A stretch of 64,000 bases of DNA from Longimicrobiales bacterium. Its GTDB lineage: Bacteria > Gemmatimonadota > Gemmatimonadetes > Longimicrobiales > Gaopeijiaceae. Below, piece after piece: positions 8,887 to 18,268 of this stretch; the first letter of the stretch is position 1, and every line of letters starts with the position of its first letter. Location of the stretch: contig JAPKBW010000015.1 in the NCBI GenBank assembly GCA_028823235.1, positions 1 through 64,000 on the forward strand, in the 5' to 3' direction. A model generated the notes under the pieces. That model was not told the DNA's origin, did no database searches, and saw only the letters and a program-made list of their open reading frames with translations. The position numbers were made by a program, and so were the translations under genes.

Positions 8887-9450
8887 ATGAGTCTGCCCGA
8901 AGTTCGTGCCACCACCGTACTCGCCGTTCGAAAGGACGGAGCAGTTGCCATGGGAGGCGACGGCCAGGTCACGATGGGAGATACCGTTGTGAAGAATACC
9001 GCCCGAAAGGTGCGCGTCCTCATGGACGGTCGCATCATCGCGGGCTTCGCTGGCGCGGTCGCTGATGCGTTTACCCTGTTCGAGAAGCTTGAGGAGAAGC
9101 TGGAGCGTTATCCGGCAAACATGCCGAAGGCCGTGGTCGAGCTGGCCAAGGATTGGCGCATGGACCGCTATCTCCGTCGACTCGATGCGCTCCTGGCGGT
9201 TGCCGACTCCGACCACCTCTTCCTCGTGTCTGGAAACGGTGACGTCATCGAGCCCGATGACGATGTGATCGCGATCGGCTCGGGGGGTTCGTATGCCCTC
9301 GCCGCAGCGAGAGCATTGATGGAGCATTCGGAACTCGCCGCACCTCTGATCGTGCGAAACGCACTCGAGATCGCTGGAGATATCTGTATCTACACCAACC
9401 GTGACATCGTCGTCCTGGAACTGGGCGCGGATGAGGGAGACGAGGGATGA
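8887..9450 (+). CDS. hslV: HslV (ClpQ), ATP-dependent protease peptidase subunit
   Basis: Threonine protease forming a double hexamer that degrades proteins unfolded by HslU. I place the start at ATG 8887 (187 residues). An in-frame ATG at 8830 would add 19 residues with no family similarity. Mature proteins begin at a catalytic threonine; here that is T9 in MSLPEVRA followed by [10 protein letters not shown], implying an 8-residue propeptide instead of the single Met of E. coli. [36 protein letters not shown] and SGNGDVIEP match the family throughout. The stop overlaps hslU (ATGA). Confidence 0.94.
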   Translation: MSLPEVRATTVLAVRKDGAVAMGGDGQVTMGDTVVKNTARKVRVLMDGRIIAGFAGAVADAFTLFEKLEEKLERYPANMPKAVVELAKDWRMDRYLRRLDALLAVADSDHLFLVSGNGDVIEPDDDVIAIGSGGSYALAAARALMEHSELAAPLIVRNALEIAGDICIYTNRDIVVLELGADEGDEG

Positions 9451-10922
9451 CGACCGACGCCCTAGAGCGTAGCGAGGAATCCCCACCGGTGACGCCCCAA
9501 GGTGCCGAAGAAGAGGTGCCGTGGCTCGATGAGTTGACCCCCCGACAGATTGTCGGAGAGCTCGACAAGTACATCGTGGGACAGGCCGACGCGAAGAAGG
9601 CGGTTGCGATCGTGCTCCGCAATCGCTGGCGGCGTCAGCGCGTCGAGGAAGAGATGCGCGACGAGATTGCACCCAATAACCTGATCCTTATCGGACCGAC
9701 CGGCGTCGGAAAGACCGAGATCGCCCGTCGTCTGGCCCGTCTTGCGGGTGCTCCATTCCTCAAGGTGGAAGCGTCGAAGTTCACGGAAGTCGGATATGTC
9801 GGCCGAGACGTCGAGTCCATGATTCGTGACCTCGTCGACATCTCCATCAATCTTGTTCGAGCCGATCGGGAGTACGAGGTGCAGGGAACCGCTGAGGATC
9901 GCACGCACGAGAAGTTGCTCGATCTGCTTCTCCCCGCTGCGAATCCGGAACCGGTGCAACAGGAAGGGGAGGGCGTCAGTGTTTTCGTGGCGGGGCCGCA
10001 GGGAGTCGAGGCCCAGGATCCTGAGGGGGTCGAGGAGCGTCGCGCCCGGACTCGGGAGAAGCTCAGTAAGCTCCTGAAGGACGGGAAGTTGGAAGAGCGA
10101 GAGGTCGAAATTGAAGTCACGCAGTCGACATCCATCGATGGCATGATGATTCCGATGGGTGGCGGTGAAGGAATGGACCACAACTTCACCGAGATGCTTC
10201 AGGACCTGCTCCCGAAGAAAAAGAAGCGCCGGACAGTGTCGGTTGCGGAGGCCCGTCGCATCCTCATGCAGGATGAGCTGGACAAGCTCGTCGACATGGA
10301 TGAGGTGGTGAGTGACGCGCTGTACCGTGCGGAGGAAATGGGCATCATCTTCCTCGACGAGATCGACAAGGTCGCGGGGACGCGGGGCGGCCAGGGGCCG
10401 GACGTAAGTCGTGAGGGGGTGCAGCGCGATCTGCTTCCGATCGTCGAAGGTTCGACGGTCACCACGAAATACGGACTGGTTCGGACCGACCACATCCTCT
10501 TCATCGCGGCTGGGGCGTTCCACGTCTCCAAGCCGTCAGACCTGATCCCGGAACTACAGGGTCGATTCCCGATTCGTGTCGAGTTGCAGACGCTCGGTGA
10601 GGCTGAGTTCATCAGGATTTTGACCGAGCCGAAGAATGCGTTGATCGATCAGTACAAGGCACTTATAGAGACCGAAGGCGCCTCGATCGAGTTCTTGGAG
10701 GAAGGAGTCGAGGAGATCGCGCGGGTCGCAATGGAACTGAACGATCGCATGGAGAACATCGGTGCCCGGCGGCTCCGGACCGTCCTGACCACCGTACTTG
10801 AAGACGTCATGTTCGAACTGCCGGAGACCTCAGCGGACGGAGTCCTTGTCGACCGCACTTTTGTCCAAGATCGCCTGAAGGGCGTGGCCGAAGATGAGGA
10901 TCTCAGCCGCTACATCCTTTAG
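9447..10922 (+). CDS. hslU: HslU (ClpY), AAA+ unfoldase of the HslVU protease
   Basis: Hexameric ATPase that unfolds substrates and feeds them to HslV. The 491-residue protein has [21 protein letters not shown], the Walker [10 protein letters not shown], the [18 protein letters not shown] pore region (GYVG), the inserted I-domain (about residues 115-260, with acidic and Met/Gly-rich stretches), Walker [10 protein letters not shown], and the C-terminal LSRYIL that inserts into HslV. An N-terminal extension of about 27 residues precedes the family core. It is translationally coupled to hslV by ATGA. Confidence 0.97.
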   Translation: MTTDALERSEESPPVTPQGAEEEVPWLDELTPRQIVGELDKYIVGQADAKKAVAIVLRNRWRRQRVEEEMRDEIAPNNLILIGPTGVGKTEIARRLARLAGAPFLKVEASKFTEVGYVGRDVESMIRDLVDISINLVRADREYEVQGTAEDRTHEKLLDLLLPAANPEPVQQEGEGVSVFVAGPQGVEAQDPEGVEERRARTREKLSKLLKDGKLEEREVEIEVTQSTSIDGMMIPMGGGEGMDHNFTEMLQDLLPKKKKRRTVSVAEARRILMQDELDKLVDMDEVVSDALYRAEEMGIIFLDEIDKVAGTRGGQGPDVSREGVQRDLLPIVEGSTVTTKYGLVRTDHILFIAAGAFHVSKPSDLIPELQGRFPIRVELQTLGEAEFIRILTEPKNALIDQYKALIETEGASIEFLEEGVEEIARVAMELNDRMENIGARRLRTVLTTVLEDVMFELPETSADGVLVDRTFVQDRLKGVAEDEDLSRYIL

Positions 10923-10931
10923 GCGGCTGAG
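10902..10931 (+). terminator. Hairpin over the hslU stop codon, no U-tract
   Basis: CTCAGCCGC (10902-10910) pairs perfectly with GCGGCTGAG (10923-10931) around a 12-base loop that includes the hslU TAG. No T run follows. It resembles the hairpin at the end of xerC in position and design. Confidence 0.45.
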
Positions 10932-10998
10932 CGGACTGGTTCGATATCACCATCTTTTCATCCAATAACACTACCCTAGACCGACGGGAGCGCGCCGC

Positions 10999-12108
10999 AT
11001 GAGCGACGTCCTCAAGAACACCCCGCTGAATGACCAGCACGTTGCCCTCGGCGGCAAGATGGTCCCCTTCGCTGGCTACTCGATGCCGGTTCAGTACCCC
11101 TCCGGTATCACGGCCGAGCACCACGCCGTTCGTACTGCATGCGGCTTGTTCGACGTGTCCCATATGGGCGAGTTCATGGTCCGCGGCCCTGGTGCACTTG
11201 ATCTGGTCCAGAGGATCTCAGTGAACGATGCGGCGACCATCGAGATCGGGCAGGCGCAGTACAGCGCCATGTGCCTGGAGTCGGGGTGCGTCATCGATGA
11301 CCTCATCATTTACCGATTCGAAGATCGGTACATGCTGGTGGTCAACGCGTCGAACATGGAGAAGGATTGGGCCTGGGTGCAGCGACACGCGACCGATTTC
11401 GAAGTCGATGTCGAGGATGTTTCTGATCAGACCGCATTGTTGGCCTTGCAGGGACCCAACGCCCGGGAAATCCTTCGCCCCCTGGCGGATCTCGATGTCG
11501 ACACCGTGAAGTACTATCGCTTCCGCGAAGGCACCGTGGCTGATGTACCCGCGGTGATCTCGGGGACCGGGTACACCGGCGAAGATGGCTTTGAGCTCTA
11601 TGTGCCGGCGGATCGAGCCGCTGAACTATGGGCTACGCTTCTCGCCGCCGGCTCTGAGCAAGGGCTGATCCCGGCCGGACTGGGGTCACGTGACTCGCTT
11701 CGCCTCGAAGTCGGGTACGCGCTATACGGCAATGACCTCGACGAGGAACACACGACACTCGAGTCGGGACTGGGCTGGGTCACGAAGCTCGACAAAGGCG
11801 ACTTTGTGGGACGAGAGGCTCTCGCTGCGCAGAAGGCATCGGGTGTGACAAGGCGACTCGTCGGGTTGCGCTTGACGGAGAAGGGATTTCCCCGCCCGGG
11901 CTACTCCGTGGTCTCTGAAGGAGCTGTCGTCGGGAACGTGACCAGCGGTACGGTCAGTCCGACACTCGGTTTCGGGGTCGCGCTTGGTTACGTACCGGTC
12001 GAGCTGTCCAAGGCCGGAACAACCGTGCAGATCGACGCGCGTGGTCGTCTTATCGACGCGGTCGTGCAACGTCCACCTTTCTACACCGAAGGCTCGATCC
12101 AGCGCTGA
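10999..12108 (+). CDS. gcvT: Aminomethyltransferase, T-protein of the glycine cleavage system
   Basis: Transfers the aminomethyl carbon from lipoylated GcvH to tetrahydrofolate, releasing ammonia. The 369-residue protein has LNDQHVALGGKMVPFAGYSMPVQY, GLFDVSHMGEFMVRGP, the folate-binding TGYTGEDGFELYVP and GLGSRDSLRLEVGYALYGNDL, all typical. Start ATG 10999 has GGGAG upstream. gcvH and gcvP are not adjacent, so the system is split. The 76-base upstream gap is too short for a glycine riboswitch. Confidence 0.96.
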   Translation: MSDVLKNTPLNDQHVALGGKMVPFAGYSMPVQYPSGITAEHHAVRTACGLFDVSHMGEFMVRGPGALDLVQRISVNDAATIEIGQAQYSAMCLESGCVIDDLIIYRFEDRYMLVVNASNMEKDWAWVQRHATDFEVDVEDVSDQTALLALQGPNAREILRPLADLDVDTVKYYRFREGTVADVPAVISGTGYTGEDGFELYVPADRAAELWATLLAAGSEQGLIPAGLGSRDSLRLEVGYALYGNDLDEEHTTLESGLGWVTKLDKGDFVGREALAAQKASGVTRRLVGLRLTEKGFPRPGYSVVSEGAVVGNVTSGTVSPTLGFGVALGYVPVELSKAGTTVQIDARGRLIDAVVQRPPFYTEGSIQR

Positions 12109-12140
12109 TCGACGTTCGACGTCGGCCCGCCCATCACACT

Positions 12141-12668
12141 ATGACTGAGACCCCTGACATTCGAGTCGGTATCCTGACTGTGAGTGACCGGTCTGCCCGA
12201 GGCGAACGGAAGGACGTCAGTGGCCCGCGCATTGCGGCCTGGTGTGAGGAGCGTGGTTACGCTGTGTCGGAGCAGAGCATTGTCGCTGACGAACAGGAGT
12301 TGATATCACCTCGTTTGACCGAGTGGGCGGCCGGCGGCTGCGCTGTCGTGATCACGACGGGTGGCACGGGCCTCACGATTCGCGATGTCACGCCGGAGGC
12401 GACACGGTCCGTACTCGATCGGGAAGCGCCGGGAATCGCTGAGGAAATCCGGCGCCGGGGGTTGGAGGCCACGCCCTACTCGATCCTGTCACGTGGAGTC
12501 GCGGGGACGATTGGACGCACGCTGGTGGTGAACCTCCCGGGCAGTCCAGGCGGGGTCGCGGATGGCCTCAGCGTTCTGGCCCCGATTCTGGAGCACGCCG
12601 TCGCACTCTTGCGAGGCGAAGATGCCCCGCACAGGGTTCTGGACTCTCCTGCCAAACTGAGGGAGTGA
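12141..12668 (+). CDS. mog: Molybdopterin adenylyltransferase (MogA/MoaB family)
   Basis: Adenylates molybdopterin before molybdate insertion by MoeA. The 175-residue protein has GILTVSDRSARGERKDVSGP, VVITTGGTGLTIRDVTPEAT and VVNLPGSPGGVADGL, the substrate-binding motifs of the MogA fold. The partner moeA lies at 58820-60130. MogA and MoaB are hard to tell apart by sequence alone; the presence of a full set of MogA motifs favours the adenylyltransferase role. The stop shares a base with the next gene's ATG. Confidence 0.9.
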   Translation: MTETPDIRVGILTVSDRSARGERKDVSGPRIAAWCEERGYAVSEQSIVADEQELISPRLTEWAAGGCAVVITTGGTGLTIRDVTPEATRSVLDREAPGIAEEIRRRGLEATPYSILSRGVAGTIGRTLVVNLPGSPGGVADGLSVLAPILEHAVALLRGEDAPHRVLDSPAKLRE

Positions 12669-14260
12669 TGGACGCCCACGTCCTAATTTCAACGCACGAT
12701 CTGCCGCGGGCGGGTGAACTGCGCCTTGGGTTCGAAGCGGCAGGCTACGCCACCGATCTCGTCACGCCGGCGGAGCGCCTGGGTGCCGATGATGGTGCCG
12801 CACTCCTTATCCTGACAGGTGGGCTTGAGAATGCGGGAGGGAAGCTGGCCCAGCAGGCAGCCGACGTCCTGCACATTCCGATATTCGCATTGGGTGCGGC
12901 TGAGACCCAGTCCTCCGGGCAGTTGGCAGGCTTCGAGGAGGTCTTTCCTTGGTCGGCCTCGGTCGATGATATTGTGTTGCTTGGATCGCGTGCGGTTGAG
13001 CGAAAGCGCCTTCGACTTGTTACGGGAATCGTCGGGTATACCGACGCGATGCGTCAGGTTCTGGAGCGTGTCGTTCAGATCGCCCCGACTTCCTCGACGG
13101 TTCTCGTGACCGGAGAGTCCGGTACGGGTAAGGAGCTTGTCGCTCGGGGGATACACGCGTTGTCCGCTCGGCGTCACCGGCCGTTCATAGCTGTCAACGT
13201 CGCAGCTCTCTCCGACACGCTTTTGGAGTCTGAGTTGTTCGGCCACGAGAAGGGCGCCTTCACTGGAGCGATCGCGGCCCGAAAGGGTCTGTTCGAGCTC
13301 GCCGATAGTGGGACAATCTTCCTGGATGAGATCGGCGAGATGCCCTTGTCGACACAGACCAAACTGCTCCGTGTTCTGGAGCAACGGGAGTTCCATCGAG
13401 TCGGAGCGGAGTCCACGATTAAGGTCGATGTGCGCATCGTCGCGGCTACCAACCAAGACCTGAAGCAGCTGATCACGATCGGTGACTTCAGGCGAGACCT
13501 CTTCTTCCGGCTGAATGTGCTTGGCATCGAACTACCCGCACTCAGGGAACGAAAAGCTGACATCCCGCTACTCGTCGAATCGTTTGTCAAAGATGTCTCC
13601 GACCGGAACGACAGGGAGTTCCCTGGAATCTCGCCCGAAGCCATGCAGCTACTCATCGAGTACACATGGCCGGGCAACATTCGGGAGTTGAGGAATCTGG
13701 TGGAGTCCATGGTGGTGCTGTCCCACGGACGAGTGATCCGGCCCGAGGACATCCCAGAGGAGGTCCGCGCAGGGCACGGCGGGGCAATGCTGTCTGCACC
13801 GGTACCGCGGGTCACTGAGGGTACCGGTGGGACGCTGAGACCCGAGCTCGAGTTCGTTTTTCGGACGTTGGTGGAGCTCCGTGTCGACATGGATGACCTG
13901 CGACGGGACTTCGACGTCTATCGAGGGGGCGTCCCCCATGACGGGAGTCGGGCGATCGTCGGTCGCGTGGGGAGCGGAGACGCAGTTCTGTCCACGCGGG
14001 GGGAGGACGAAGCACTGGGAGGTATCGAGATCGCGGCGTACTCACCGGGCGTCGTCGAGGACGTCCCTGAGCCCGCGGTGGTGCCGGAGGCTGGTGTGGT
14101 AGTGTTCCGGCCCGGCATGACGATCGATGACATGGAGAGGGCCGCGATCGCCGCGGCCCTGGATCAGGTGAACGGTAATCGGAGAAAGGCGGCAGAACTC
14201 CTGGGTATCGGTGAGCGCACGCTCTACCGGAAGATTACGAAGTACGACCTCGAAGCCTGA
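12668..14260 (+). CDS. Sigma54-dependent transcriptional activator (NtrC-like, degenerate receiver)
   Basis: The 530-residue protein has an N-terminal receiver-like domain (about 1-110) in which the expected phospho-acceptor aspartate is not visible (the strand reads ALLILTGG). An AAA+ sigma54-interaction domain follows, with Walker A GESGTGKE (149-156), the GAFTGA loop (196-201) that contacts sigma54, Walker B GTIFLDE and the arginine-rich sensor region. A linker of roughly 130 residues precedes a Fis-type helix-turn-helix (GNRRKAAELLGIGERTLYRKI) at the C terminus. The GAFTGA motif makes it a true sigma54 activator. The input signal is probably not phosphorylation. Start ATG 12668 follows GGGAG; its target genes are not evident from the window. 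Confidence 0.93.
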   Translation: MDAHVLISTHDLPRAGELRLGFEAAGYATDLVTPAERLGADDGAALLILTGGLENAGGKLAQQAADVLHIPIFALGAAETQSSGQLAGFEEVFPWSASVDDIVLLGSRAVERKRLRLVTGIVGYTDAMRQVLERVVQIAPTSSTVLVTGESGTGKELVARGIHALSARRHRPFIAVNVAALSDTLLESELFGHEKGAFTGAIAARKGLFELADSGTIFLDEIGEMPLSTQTKLLRVLEQREFHRVGAESTIKVDVRIVAATNQDLKQLITIGDFRRDLFFRLNVLGIELPALRERKADIPLLVESFVKDVSDRNDREFPGISPEAMQLLIEYTWPGNIRELRNLVESMVVLSHGRVIRPEDIPEEVRAGHGGAMLSAPVPRVTEGTGGTLRPELEFVFRTLVELRVDMDDLRRDFDVYRGGVPHDGSRAIVGRVGSGDAVLSTRGEDEALGGIEIAAYSPGVVEDVPEPAVVPEAGVVVFRPGMTIDDMERAAIAAALDQVNGNRRKAAELLGIGERTLYRKITKYDLEA

Positions 14261-14290
14261 CATGGCCTGCTTGGCATTGTTCGGGCGATC

Positions 14291-14899
14291 TCAGCGGCCG
14301 ATGCCTGACCGCGCTCGAGTTCGACCTCGCTCCGCCTGGACTCGAGGCAGGATGCCGCTCCAGGCGCTCGTCTGCTCGAGCCCGTAGGCCAGTATCAGGT
14401 CGGAACCCAGATCTAGGTCACCAGAGAACGCATAGACCGCCATCTCCGTCTGCTGCTGTTGTACCCGCCGCTGGCCCCAGCTTGGAGTGATCGGCAGGAT
14501 CGCGAGTGAGCGCATCCGAAGCCCCCGAGAAATGAACTGGACGTCTTCCGGAATAAACCGAAGATCCGCCTGGACTGAGTAGAACGACACGACAAAGAGT
14601 GAGCTGCCGGGCGGTGCGGATGAGCGGCTGGCGTCCGCGATCCCCGACAGACGAGCGTAGGTGTCGGGGGCGGTGACTCTAGTGACTGCTTCATCCAGAG
14701 GGATTGCTTTGATTTCGAGGCCTCGGCTCACGAGCGAGATCGTGACTTCATCCTGGAGCATCGTCCCAAATCCTGCCGGGGGCAGTTCCTGTGAGCCGAC
14801 GGCCGAAAATCCGTTCTCGGGTGCAGGGGCGATCGTGCATGCGGATCCGATCAGCACTAGTGCGACGCACCCGACGGAGAGTCGCCTGCTCGGGATCAC
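14291..14899 (-). CDS. Predicted lipoprotein of unknown function, coupled to engB
   Basis: A 202-residue protein with a lipobox (LVLIGSAC, cysteine near residue 21), so it should be a lipid-anchored envelope protein. The mature part has FEAT-like alternating beta strands (SLFVVSFYSVQADLRFIPEDVQF, LRMRSLAILPITPSWGQRR) and a run of glutamines (QQQQT). I recognise no family. GTG start overlaps the engB stop (GTGA), so it is translated together with engB and lon. It converges with the sigma54 regulator across a 30-base gap. Confidence 0.75.
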   Translation of the reverse strand: MIPSRRLSVGCVALVLIGSACTIAPAPENGFSAVGSQELPPAGFGTMLQDEVTISLVSRGLEIKAIPLDEAVTRVTAPDTYARLSGIADASRSSAPPGSSLFVVSFYSVQADLRFIPEDVQFISRGLRMRSLAILPITPSWGQRRVQQQQTEMAVYAFSGDLDLGSDLILAYGLEQTSAWSGILPRVQAERGRTRARSGIGR

Positions 14900-15501
14900 G
14901 TGTCGCCCGCCGATGCCTCGAGTATGTCGTCGAGGGCCCCAAGGAGTGCATCCCGGCCCTCGCCCGTCTTGGACGAAAACGGGATCAACTGCGAGTCGTC
15001 CAAGGCCAGCGCCTCCATAGCTCCAGAGATGGCCTGGGCTCTCTCGCTACGCTTCAGCTTGTCAATCTTGGTCAGTACAATCATCGCTGGGAGACCCACA
15101 TCGGACAGGTACCCGACCATGCGGTGGTCGTGCTTCGTCGGTTTGTGCCTGGCATCGACAAGGTGCACGACCGCGCGAACACCCCCGGACTCCCCGAGAT
15201 ACCACTCAATGAGTCCACTCCAGGCATCCTTCATCTCTCCGGGCACCTTCGCGTAACCGTACCCTGGAAGGTCGACCAGAAAAAAATCGTCATTGACCCG
15301 GTAGAAGTTGAGGGCCTGGGTTTTCCCTGGCTTGGCAGAAACGCGCGCGATCTTCGCACGGGTCCGCCGGAGCAGGGTATTGATCAGTGAAGACTTGCCG
15401 ACGTTCGATCGCCCGGAAAAGGCGACCTGAGGCAGTGTCCCGGGCGACGGGCCGCCCACATTGGCGATCGTGCCCGCGTATTCGACGGTCTTGATCTTCA
15501 T
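14896..15501 (-). CDS. engB: Ribosome biogenesis GTPase EngB/YsxC (YihA)
   Basis: Essential GTPase that assists 50S subunit assembly. The 201-residue protein has G1 GRSNVGKSSLIN, G2 region SAKPGKTQALNFY, G3 VDLPGYGYAKV and G4 VLTKIDKLKRSE, in the order and spacing of the EngB family. It overlaps lon by four bases (ATGA) and the lipoprotein gene by four (GTGA). The lon-engB order is a well known neighbourhood in many bacteria. Confidence 0.96.
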   Translation of the reverse strand: MKIKTVEYAGTIANVGGPSPGTLPQVAFSGRSNVGKSSLINTLLRRTRAKIARVSAKPGKTQALNFYRVNDDFFLVDLPGYGYAKVPGEMKDAWSGLIEWYLGESGGVRAVVHLVDARHKPTKHDHRMVGYLSDVGLPAMIVLTKIDKLKRSERAQAISGAMEALALDDSQLIPFSSKTGEGRDALLGALDDILEASAGDT

Positions 15502-18110
15502 CCGTGCGGCAGCGGAACCCCGATATCCGGGTTCGTCTCCTTTCGAGCCGAGTCAGGTCGCCGTGCGAGCACCGCGTCCATGACCTCGTCCATGGACTTC
15601 ACAAGTGTGAATGTCACACTGTCGAGCACTTCGCGGGGAAGCGTCTCCAGGTCGTTCTCATTAGCCTTCGGAAGCACGACCTGCGTCATACCGGTCCGCA
15701 GGGCCGCGACCGCCTTTTCCTTTACTCCACCGACGGCGATCACTCGACCCCTCAGAGTGATCTCTCCGGTCATCGCGACATCGGCTCGCGTTGGGGTGTC
15801 CGTAAGCGCGGAAATCAGAGCGGTGGCGATCGTAATACCGGCTGATGGTCCGTCCTTCGGAGTCGCGCCTTCGGGGATATGGATGTGAACGTCGATTCTC
15901 TTGTGAAAGTGGGAGTCCAGTCCCAACAGCTGGGCGCGTGACCGGGCATATGTGACAGCAGCCTGGGCCGACTCCTTCATGACGTCGCCCAGGGTACCTG
16001 TGAGCCGCAGATTGCCCGAACCCTCGACGATCGCGACTTCAACGTCCATAACCTGACCGCCCGCGATCGTCCATGCGAGTCCGTTTGCGATCCCCACCCG
16101 ATCACCGTCCTCGTCGCGCTCGGGCGGCTGGTAGCTGGGTGGCCCCAAGAGTTTTTTCAGACCGGATGCCTCTACGATTCGTGAACCCTCCGCGCCCTCG
16201 GCAACTGCGCGAGCGATCTTTCTCGCCACCTTGGACAGGCGCTGGTTGAGCTCGCGTACACCGGCTTCTCTAGTGTAGCGATCGATGATTTCGTGGAGAG
16301 CTTCAGGAGCCAGCGTCACCGCGTTCTCTGGAAGGCCATGCTGCTCGGCCTGCTTTGGCCACAAAAAGCGCTCGGCAATTGCGCACTTTTCCGTGTCCAG
16401 ATACCCCGGCAATCGGATGACCTCCATTCGATCACGTAGCGGCTCCGGAACCTCCTGGAGCGTGTTCGCCGTCGCTACGAAAAGGACATCGGACAGGTCG
16501 TAGTCGAGTTCTAGATAGTGGTCAGTGAACGACCGATTCTGTTCCGGATCGAGCACCTCGAGAAGTGCAGCCCCTGGGTCTCCGTGGAAGTCCCTGGCGA
16601 GCTTGTCGATCTCGTCCAGCAGGAAGACCGGATTTTTCGTGCCGCTGCGACGCATGCCCTGAATTATCCGCCCTGGAAGAGCTCCGACGTAGGTCCGCCT
16701 GTGGCCGCGGATCTCGGCCTCGTCTCGCACCCCCCCAAGGCTCACCCGCACGAACTCGCGCCCGAGCGCGTGTGCAATGCTTCGGCCCAGTGACGTCTTT
16801 CCGACCCCGGGTGGGCCGACCAGGCAGAGGATCGGCCCTCGCATTTCTTTGACGAGCGAAAGCACCGCGACGTGGTCGAGCACTCGCTCCTTCACTTCGC
16901 TCAGTCCGTGATGTTCGGCCTCCAGGATTTCGGAAGCGTGTGCCACGTCGAGGTTGTCTTCGGACTTCGCCGCCCATGGCAGGGACACGAGCCAGTCGAG
17001 GTGGGTACGGATCACCGCCGCTTCGGGCGCAACCGGGTTCAGCTTCTTCAGCCGCGAGAGCTCCTTCTTTGCCCTCTTTCGCGCGTGAGGAGGGAGGTCT
17101 CGCTCCTCGATCTGGGTTGCGATCTCTTCCCACTCCTCGGGCTCGTCGTTGACCGCATCTCGGCCGGAGGATCTCGCCCCAAGGTCGAAGGGCGAGTTTT
17201 TCCCTCCGAGCTGTAACTGAATCTGCCGATCGAGCTTTCGCTCGATCCGAAGGATCTCAAGCTCTCGTAACAGCATTTCACCAAGGATCTCGAGCTGTGA
17301 CTCCAGCGCCGTCGCCTCGAGCACTTCCTGCTTCTCGAGGGAGGGGACGATGAGGTGCCCGGCCACGAGGTGAGCGAAGCGCACCCGGTCCCCGTCGGTT
17401 GAGAGCATCGCGGAGAACTCCTCGGGAATGCGCTCATGCAGGCGGGCGTACTCCGCATACAGGCGGCGGACTTTCTCCCATGCGGCGTCGAGGCCTTGGC
17501 CGCTGGCGACTAAGCGCGCGATGTCCGCAGCTGAATCCGCGGAGGGCTCGGGCTTGTCGTTGGATTCCGCCCGAGATGCCTCCCGCGGGATCGGCACTGA
17601 CTCTCCAGGCTCAAGACCCGCATCAAACGCGTCTTCGGCTTCCTGAATCGCGTCAGAAAGTCTGGACGGGGTATAGGGCAGGAGGAGGGAGTCCGGGGGA
17701 GGAGCGCTGCGTTCGACATCAACCTCGGCCTCGCGGGACACGAGAAGCTCGATCTTCGCGCGCAGGGCTTCCGTGGTGGTTGTCAGCCGGAGAATCCGCG
17801 CCCGACCCAAACCCTCTAGCACCACGCGTGAGGTACCATCCGGGAGCGTCGTGACTTGGACGACCCGCGCGACGGTCCCTATCCGAAACAGATCGTGGCT
17901 GGCCGGGTCGTCAACGGACGGATCTTTCTGCGCTACCAAGAGCACTAGACCGTCGTCCTCCTGAGCCGCCTCGAGTGCGGCGATCGAACGGTGGCGCCCA
18001 ATTAGGATCGGCAACACGATATACGGAAAAAATACGAGGTCGCGGAGCGCCACCACGGGGAGGCGCTCCGGGACTTCTACGTGGTCTTCGGCCCGGATCA
18101 GGGTGGCCAT
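15498..18110 (-). CDS. lon: ATP-dependent protease Lon
   Basis: Cytosolic AAA+ serine protease for misfolded and regulatory proteins. I start at ATG 18110 (870 residues: MATLIRAEDHVEVPERLPVV); an upstream in-frame ATG at 18203 adds 31 residues without family character. The LON substrate-binding domain covers about 1-300 with an acidic serine-rich insert near residues 150-200. AAA+ follows with Walker A GPPGVGKTS, Walker B VFLLDEIDK and RGHRRTYVGALPG. The S16 peptidase domain holds catalytic Ser in PKDGPSAGIT and Lys in VGGVKEKAVAA. It is followed by overlapping engB. Confidence 0.97.
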   Translation of the reverse strand: MATLIRAEDHVEVPERLPVVALRDLVFFPYIVLPILIGRHRSIAALEAAQEDDGLVLLVAQKDPSVDDPASHDLFRIGTVARVVQVTTLPDGTSRVVLEGLGRARILRLTTTTEALRAKIELLVSREAEVDVERSAPPPDSLLLPYTPSRLSDAIQEAEDAFDAGLEPGESVPIPREASRAESNDKPEPSADSAADIARLVASGQGLDAAWEKVRRLYAEYARLHERIPEEFSAMLSTDGDRVRFAHLVAGHLIVPSLEKQEVLEATALESQLEILGEMLLRELEILRIERKLDRQIQLQLGGKNSPFDLGARSSGRDAVNDEPEEWEEIATQIEERDLPPHARKRAKKELSRLKKLNPVAPEAAVIRTHLDWLVSLPWAAKSEDNLDVAHASEILEAEHHGLSEVKERVLDHVAVLSLVKEMRGPILCLVGPPGVGKTSLGRSIAHALGREFVRVSLGGVRDEAEIRGHRRTYVGALPGRIIQGMRRSGTKNPVFLLDEIDKLARDFHGDPGAALLEVLDPEQNRSFTDHYLELDYDLSDVLFVATANTLQEVPEPLRDRMEVIRLPGYLDTEKCAIAERFLWPKQAEQHGLPENAVTLAPEALHEIIDRYTREAGVRELNQRLSKVARKIARAVAEGAEGSRIVEASGLKKLLGPPSYQPPERDEDGDRVGIANGLAWTIAGGQVMDVEVAIVEGSGNLRLTGTLGDVMKESAQAAVTYARSRAQLLGLDSHFHKRIDVHIHIPEGATPKDGPSAGITIATALISALTDTPTRADVAMTGEITLRGRVIAVGGVKEKAVAALRTGMTQVVLPKANENDLETLPREVLDSVTFTLVKSMDEVMDAVLARRPDSARKETNPDIGVPLPHG

Positions 18111-18200
18111 GTTCGAGGCGGTCTGCGAGCTCCCGAGGGGTGCTCTGGAGTTCTGTGCGGTTTGCAACGACTGCGTATCGTACGCCCGTGTACCCAGGCA

Positions 18201-18238
18201 CAAAAGGGAGAGCCCCCGGTGACGTGGTCACTGGGGCT
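18201..18238 (-). terminator. Rho-independent-like terminator after clpX
   Basis: Read on the minus strand, AGCCCCAGTGAC and GTCACCGGGGGCT pair around a 3-base loop with one bulge (plus 18211-18238), followed by CTCCCTTTTG. The short T run makes this the most classical terminator in the window. It would end clpP-clpX transcription before lon. Confidence 0.6.
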
Positions 18239-18268
18239 TATGTCGCCTAGACAACATCTTTCTGCCGG

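Noticed and set aside
9462-10523. A 353-codon minus-strand frame over hslU
   Set aside because: Mirror of a fully conserved hslU; the product has no recognisable motif.
10923-10998. Glycine riboswitch before gcvT or TPP riboswitch near thiD and thiE
   Set aside because: The upstream gaps (76, 20 and 21 bases) are too short for either and contain no conserved cores.
18111-18203. N-terminal extension of lon by 31 residues
   Set aside because: The added sequence has no family similarity and its composition differs; the LON domain begins just after ATG 18110.
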